A stretch of 64,000 nt of DNA from Turnera subulata. Lineage: Eukaryota > Streptophyta > Magnoliopsida > Malpighiales > Passifloraceae. Numbering within the stretch: position 1 is the first letter of the stretch; the number at the start of each line of letters is the position of its first letter. Both the position numbers and the translations under genes were made by a program. The stretch is taken from the NCBI GenBank assembly GCA_028386065.3, contig JAKUCV010002423.1:3732-67731 (forward strand). The letters run 5' to 3'. Shown here one piece after another: positions 59,046 through 64,000 of this stretch. The notes beneath the pieces were generated by a model. It did no database searches and was not told where the DNA came from. It saw only the letters and a list, made by a program, of their open reading frames with translations.

Positions 59046-60013
59046 TTAAGCACAAGCAAGGAAAGGATAATATTGTTGCTGATGCTTTGTCTAGGAGATA
59101 TGTCCTAGTAACATCACTTAGTTCTAGGTTGATTGGCTTTTGAGCATATAAAAGAATTGTATAATTCTGGTTCTGACTTTGCAATGGTATTTGAGCCTTG
59201 TGAACATGCTGCGTTTCACAAATTTTATCGCCATGAAGGGTGGTTGTTTCGTGAAAATAAACTGTGTATACCTGCATGTTCTATGCGTGAGTTGCTTATT
59301 AGGGAATCTCATGATGGTGGCTTAATGGGACATTTTGGCATTGGCAAAACTTTATACATCTTACAAGAGCATTTTTATTGGAGTAACATGAAAAAAGATA
59401 TGGGAAAAGTTTGTGCAGGTTGCATCCCATGTCGCCAAGCTAAGAGTAAGGTACAACCTCATGGTTTGTACACTCCTCTCCCAGTTCCTGATTGTCCTTG
59501 GACTGATGTTTCGATGGATTTTGTTATTGGATTGCCTAGGACAAAAAAAGGAAGTGATAACATCTTTGTAGCTGTTGACAGGTTTAGTAAGATGTCGCAT
59601 TTTATTGCTTGTCATAAAACTGATGATGCTGTGCATGTTGCTGAGTTGTTCTTTAGGAATGTGGTTCGTTTGCATTGCATTCCTAAGACCATTGTGTCTG
59701 ATAGAGACACAAATTTTTATCTCACTTTTGGCGTGTTTTGTGGAGTAAGTTAGGAACTAAGTAGTTGTTTTCTACTACTTGTCATCCTCAAACTGATGGC
59801 CAAACTGAAGTTGTGGATAGAACTTTAGGTGCTCTATTGCGTGCTATTGTGGGTAAGAATTTGAAATCTTGGGAAGAATGGTTGCCTATGGTTGAGTTTG
59901 CATATAATAGGAGCATTCATTCTTCTACTGGTTATTCGCCTTTTGAGATTGTTTATGGATTTAACCCTCTAACTCCTTTGGATTTGTTGCCTATTCCATT
60001 GAAAGAGATATAA
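59046..60013 (+). pseudogene. Second gypsy RNase H end and integrase, broken
   Basis: Starts [20 protein letters not shown] (RNase H end, 59054). After a frameshift near 59140 it gives [37 protein letters not shown] and [15 protein letters not shown] (HHCC zinc finger), then [34 protein letters not shown] and [10 protein letters not shown] second frameshift is near 59725. [17 protein letters not shown] and [20 protein letters not shown] follow. Asp (SMDF), Asp (SDRD) and Glu (QTEV) of the catalytic triad are all present. It is better preserved than the integrase at 56260 and is about 500 bp from it in similar form, so it comes from a different, younger copy. Confidence 0.9.
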
Positions 60014-60850
60014 AACTTTGCTTTTGACGGTAGATGCTGATTTGGCCTCCTTTTGCACCAGAGTTTCGATTGAAGTCGAGCCAAGATTCTGTTGAGAAGT
60101 GGAAAGCTTATAGGAGCGAGAGGAGGGCTTCAAGAGGTAACCGCAACCTTTTTAATTCAATTTTTGTTATTGTGTTGTATTGTTGCGATGCTATTGATGA
60201 TGATGCTATGATTGTTATGTGAATCCACGTTAGAACTACGCGGCTTTGACCCCGGTCACACGGGTACGTAGGTAGTCTTGGTTTGAAAACGGGATACAAG
60301 CCAAATTATGTGTTTTTTTTTTTATGTCATTGAGATGTTGTTGTTGTGATGTTGTGTCGTGTTGCTGTATTGTTGTGTCGTGTTGCTGTATTGTTGTGTC
60401 ATGTTGATTGTGTTGTTGTGTTGTGATGCCATGTAAGAACTACATGAGCTTTGAATCCGGCCGCCGGAGTACGTAGATGGATTCTAGTGGTGGAATCTCA
60501 AGCTCAATTATGTGTTTATTTTCTGTTTTGTCTTTTATTTTCGTTTTGTTTTATTTTGTTGTTGTTTGATCATAAGGCATACTTTGATCTTCAACTGCGC
60601 ACAATTTCACGCCAACACGGATGGGTGCCTAACACCTTTCCATCTGTGACGAACCCCCGAATCCAACATCTTTGGTTCGTTATGACTCGTTGCCACGGGT
60701 GATGGATGCTTGGTTTTTTTCCTGAATTTTGCCTTTAATAAAATTCGGGTGGCGACTCCATTGATGTTGGATTGACCCTAAGAAGAAGGTGTAAGGTTTA
60801 AGGTGAGGGACCAAATTTAATTTTGGTCGGGTCCTCACAAGGGGTACTTC
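60014..60850 (+). repeat. Ogre/Tat-like LTR fragments, two partial copies
   Basis: TTAGAACTACGCGGCTTTGA.. GGGTACGTAGGTAG (60230-60275) and TAAGAACTACATGAGCTTTG.. GAGTACGTAGATGG (60434-60480) are two copies of one motif, also seen at 50110-50160. Between them lies a minisatellite of TTGTGTCGTGTTGCTGTA units (60335-60430). No intact gene. Confidence 0.5.
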
Positions 60851-60879
60851 AAGTCGGGTGGGAAGACCGGCTCGGTTGA

Positions 60880-61425
60880 TTAGGTGGACGGCTCCACCAA
60901 CTTCTTGGTATATGCTTAACACGGATGTTGCTTGTAGAGGCCATCCTAGAATAGCAGGGGTTGGAGGGGCCTATCGGGACTCATCAGGGTTCTTGGATGT
61001 TTAGTTTCCTCTCTAATCGGTATCTGTTCAACTTATAAAGCTAAAATGTGGGTGGTACTTAAGGGTTTGTCCTATGCATGGTCTCATGGTTTTCCCCAAC
61101 AGATCTTGGAACTGGGCTCCTTGGCATTGTATCAAGTCCTTTTGCAGGATGTCTCGACTGCTGGTGACCCACTCCTCCCGCGAATTAGAGAGTTGCTTCT
61201 CCATCCTTGGCAAGTTTCTATCCAACATACATACAGGGAAGGCAATGCGTTAGCCGACATGTTAGCTAACATGCCTTTGGACACTGATATTGGTTCACAT
61301 TTTCTTTCTGGTGTACCTGTTGTTTGCTTATCTACATTTGACATTGATATGGCAAGGTTGGCTTGTCACCCTATGTCTGATTGAATATAATTTAAGTAGG
61401 GCCCATTTTATACCAAAAAAACAAA
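60880..61425 (+). pseudogene. LINE C-terminal RNase H remnant
   Basis: The first frame gives WTAPPTSWYMLNTDVACRGH and IAGVGGAYRDSSGF (60885-60995) up to a stop. The second frame from 61046 gives GLSYAWSHGFPQ.., PRIRELLLHPWQVSIQHTYR and EGNALADMLANM. Together they form the RNase H-like domain (RVT_3) at the end of plant LINE ORF2. The stop at 61384 is followed by an A-rich tail (ACCAAAAAAACAAAGG, 61414). It is a 5'-truncated copy. Confidence 0.75.
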
Positions 61426-61544
61426 GGAAGAATAATTATATCATATTAATTACAGGTCAACTAGGAATTTTTAGAATTAGCATTGATTATGTAAATCAAG
61501 TGGAAATCATGCCAACAAATTTTCATCTTGTTAACCTCTCACTC

Positions 61545-63595
61545 GGGAAAACCTCTTCCGGAATCTTATAACTTTGGGTCACTCCTCAATTCAGTCCTAT
61601 AACTCTTAAAACCCTTAATTAAGTCATATTTTTTTGATTAGTGATACCAAATAAGCCTTTTTGTCAATTCTCAATGTTAAATTAAAAATTATTGGTCCCT
61701 TAATTGCTTTTAAATATTTATTATGGCCCCTATTATCATAATCAAATTAATTAGGTCCTTAAATCCTAAAAAATATAAATCATAAATTTTAAATCTTGAA
61801 ACTCTAAACCTTAAACATGAATTTTTAATATTAAAACATAAAATCTTAAATTATAAAGCCAAAAATTCTAAATATTAAACCTTAAATTCTAAAAGTTTAA
61901 AATTTTAAATACTAGAATATGAACCTTAAAACTTTGTATACGACACCGAAAGTCATAGTACTAAACCTTAAAATATTAATCCTTAACATTAAACTATAAA
62001 CCCTAAACACTAAACTCTAAAATAATTTAGTATTTAAGATTTTAAACCTTAGGTTTGTGTTTAGAATTTAGTATTTAAAATTTTAGTATTTAGGATAGAG
62101 AATTAGGTTTACAAATGTTTTGACTCATTAATCTTTTAGAAATATTTTATACTTATCTTTAATAATTATTTATAGTAAATTTCTTCATTTTTATATTATT
62201 AATATTATTTATATGTACTAATATTTAGATAGCATTCAGCTTATCTTAACAAGTTGTTATTAATTTTTTGTGATACATGATTTTCTTTTTATGTTGAATA
62301 AATATTATTTAATTTATTTCTTACTTTTAAATATATCATATTTATTTTAATATTTTAAAAGTTCATTGTGTTAGACTAAATATTTTATTCATTTTTCTTA
62401 ATACTTTAAATAATTTTGTAAATGTCATATTTACCTAAAATAATTTTTCATAATATTTTTTAAAAAATTTAATAATAAATTTTTAGTCTTTACAAAGAGT
62501 TTTTCAAATAATTTTTTTATTTCAAAATAGTTTATAACATAAAAATAATTATTTTTAGTTTTAATGAGATATAATTGTTACAAAAATTATATTGATCCCT
62601 GAATTATTCTCTTTCTTTTTTTTTTACATAATACATAAAAGCTATACTTATTTTTAATAGTTAAAGTGGTGCAATATATTTTCCAAATTTTAGAGTCTTA
62701 ATAAAAGAGAATATATATGACCATTGGTACTTCCTTTTTTTATATAGTTTTTTTATATTTTTATATAATTTCCTTTGGGGCAAGTATATGGTTGGTCCCT
62801 TTACTATATTGAATTGATACCAGTAGTCCCACTATGCTAATTAAGATTAATTACATCCCCTACTCATCTTAAATGATAAATTTGGCCCCCCCAATCCGAT
62901 TTAATTGGTAATTAGCTGACGTGGCAAATGTGGGCCCCACATGTCGGTCTTGAAAATAATATAAAATTTAATTTTCTGACATGTAGGGCACACATAGGTG
63001 TTAAACAGTGCCACGCCAGCTAATTACGATTTAAACCGGACTGGGGGGACCAAATTTATCATTTTAGAAGAGTAAGGGGACCCAATTAATCATAATTAGT
63101 GTAAAGAGGCCATTCTTATCAATTCGATATAATAGAGGGACTAAACATATATAACCCATTTAAGATTTCATATTCCAAATTTTTAAATTTATTGTATAGA
63201 TTTTGGAGTTTTAATGTTTAAAGTTTATAATTAATATTTAAGACTTTATGGTTTAACATTTTAGGATTTAAGATTTAATGCTTGAGATTTTAGGCTTTAT
63301 AGTTTACGATTTTAGGTTTTAAGATTAAGATTGAGTGTTTAGAGTTTATAACTTTAGGATTTATAAATTTTTATGAATTAAGAACTTAATTAATTTGAAT
63401 TATGATAAATAGAACTATAACAAATATTTAAGAACATTTGAGGGACCAAAATTTTTCAATTTAACATCCAAAATTGATAGAAAGACTTATTTAATATACT
63501 AATGAAAGAAATAGACTTGATTAAGGGTTCTTAGAATTATAAGACTTATTTGAAGAATGACCTAAATTATAAGACTAGGAAGAAGAGGTTATCCC
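61545..63595. mobile_element. Mutator-like foldback element with long inverted ends
   Basis: Left end GGGAAAACCTCTTCC.. and right end ..GAAGAGGTTATCCC are inverted, and similarity continues for about 500 bp on each side (TCTTATAACTTTGGGTCACTC against its complement near 63560; AGGGACC and AATTTGAATTATGATAA blocks further in). Flanks are CCTCTCACTC (61535-61544) and ACTCTCACTC (63596-63605), a 10-bp duplication with one mismatch. Interior arms consist of degenerate AAACCTTAAAT-like repeats. No transposase is encoded, so it would depend on another element. Confidence 0.8.
62775..63160. mobile_element. Nested foldback element, about 385 bp
   Basis: GGGGCAAGTATATGGTTGGT at the left is inverted against ..AGGGACTAAACATATATAACCC at the right. 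The arms of about 150 bp include TTGAATTGATA, AATGATAAATTTGG and GCTGACGTGGC / GCCACGCCAGC. It sits in the centre of the larger foldback. No clear target duplication. Confidence 0.7.
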
Positions 63596-63605
63596 ACTCT
63601 CACTC

Positions 63606-64000
63606 GGTAACAGTGTCAACGCCCACATTACATTTAACGAGAGACTTTCTCCTGAAGTGTTGGTTGAAATAAGAATGCAAAGGGCAGTTTATACATAGGG
63701 CTATGTAAATACACGGTGGTAGGCTAGCAGAGCAATACATTGAATCTTTTCAACCAATGATTCATCCACAGCACGTGAGTCTCACGTTCATAATAGGAAG
63801 GCAATAGTAATAAAAAAATTAATAATAAACCGAAATAAACTTCATTATTGTTATAAAAATAGGTAATCAATAATTGGTAGGTTTTTCTTTTATTGGGTAC
63901 TTTATATGGTAATATACTTATTAATTACCTATTTTTATAACACGTTAAAAACTCTACCCAGAGCATGGTTTTGCAGGCAAGAAAACCAGAGCAGAAAAAA
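63606..64000. other. AT-rich flank with a short hairpin element
   Basis: No gene. TGTTATAAAAATAGGTAATC (63849) and its complement ending at 63942 form 25-bp inverted ends with one mismatch around a 45-bp centre, a possible very short MITE. The rest is unremarkable. Confidence 0.5.

Noticed and set aside
61745..62080. Interstitial telomere array
   Set aside because: The AAACCCTAAA-like units are highly degenerate and part of the foldback arms; there is no run of perfect TTTAGGG.

Overview
The window is plant nuclear DNA, almost certainly from a dicot. It holds one intact spliced nuclear gene (a mitochondrial complex I subunit), a decayed plastid DNA insert, a 16.7-kb satellite array, and many nested LTR retrotransposons, LINE fragments and foldback elements. 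No bacterial, viral-particle or CRISPR system is present. Almost all other reading frames are transposon remains or satellite artefacts.

Layout. 1-2795: a minus-strand Copia LTR with its primer-binding site, followed by a partial second copy. 2796-12157: a rearranged minus-strand Copia element of Sirevirus type. It has a 1.8-kb 5' LTR, an intact gag ORF, a pol cut off just after the protease motif, a plus-strand two-ORF cassette where the rest of pol should be, an extra decayed ORF with its own promoter region, several polypurine tracts and a truncated 3' LTR. The LTRs and the internal promoter carry pairs of the palindrome AACATCGATGTT. In the LTRs the paired sites start 21 bp apart and the pairs recur about every 74 bp. 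12158 to about 17990: a nuclear plastid insert (NUPT) with ndhK, ndhC, atpB, atpE, trnM-CAU and trnV-UAC. The atpB-trnV block is inverted relative to ndhC/ndhK. 18447-20763: the minus-strand NDUFA13/GRIM-19-like (B16.6) gene, three exons, 143 aa.

21039-21259: a short Copia LTR with PBS, about 275 bp upstream of that gene's start codon. 21568-25993: a Ty3/gypsy solo LTR (TSD GCCGT) that holds a Sirevirus-type solo LTR (24379-25937, TSD GTCAC), inside which lies an 839-base assembly gap. 25994-29937: further degenerate gypsy LTR-like sequence. 29938-46620: about 46 monomers of a roughly 345-bp satellite with 11-bp and 27-bp internal sub-repeats, higher-order duplications and one LINE insertion. 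46600-60850: a mosaic of decayed Ty3/gypsy elements (at least three copies of one 745-bp LTR, two of another, gag-pol remnants, a second integrase fragment). 60880-61425: a LINE RNase H remnant. 61545-63595: a 2.05-kb foldback/Mutator-like element with about 500-bp inverted ends and an imperfect 10-bp TSD, with another foldback nested inside it.

The only gene likely to serve the host is the complex I subunit. The most unusual signals are the helically phased palindrome arrays shared by the LTRs and an internal promoter, the plus-strand ORF cassette with duplicated TGACGTCA/TATA promoters inside a retrotransposon, and two arrays of small hairpins whose stems change in a compensated way.
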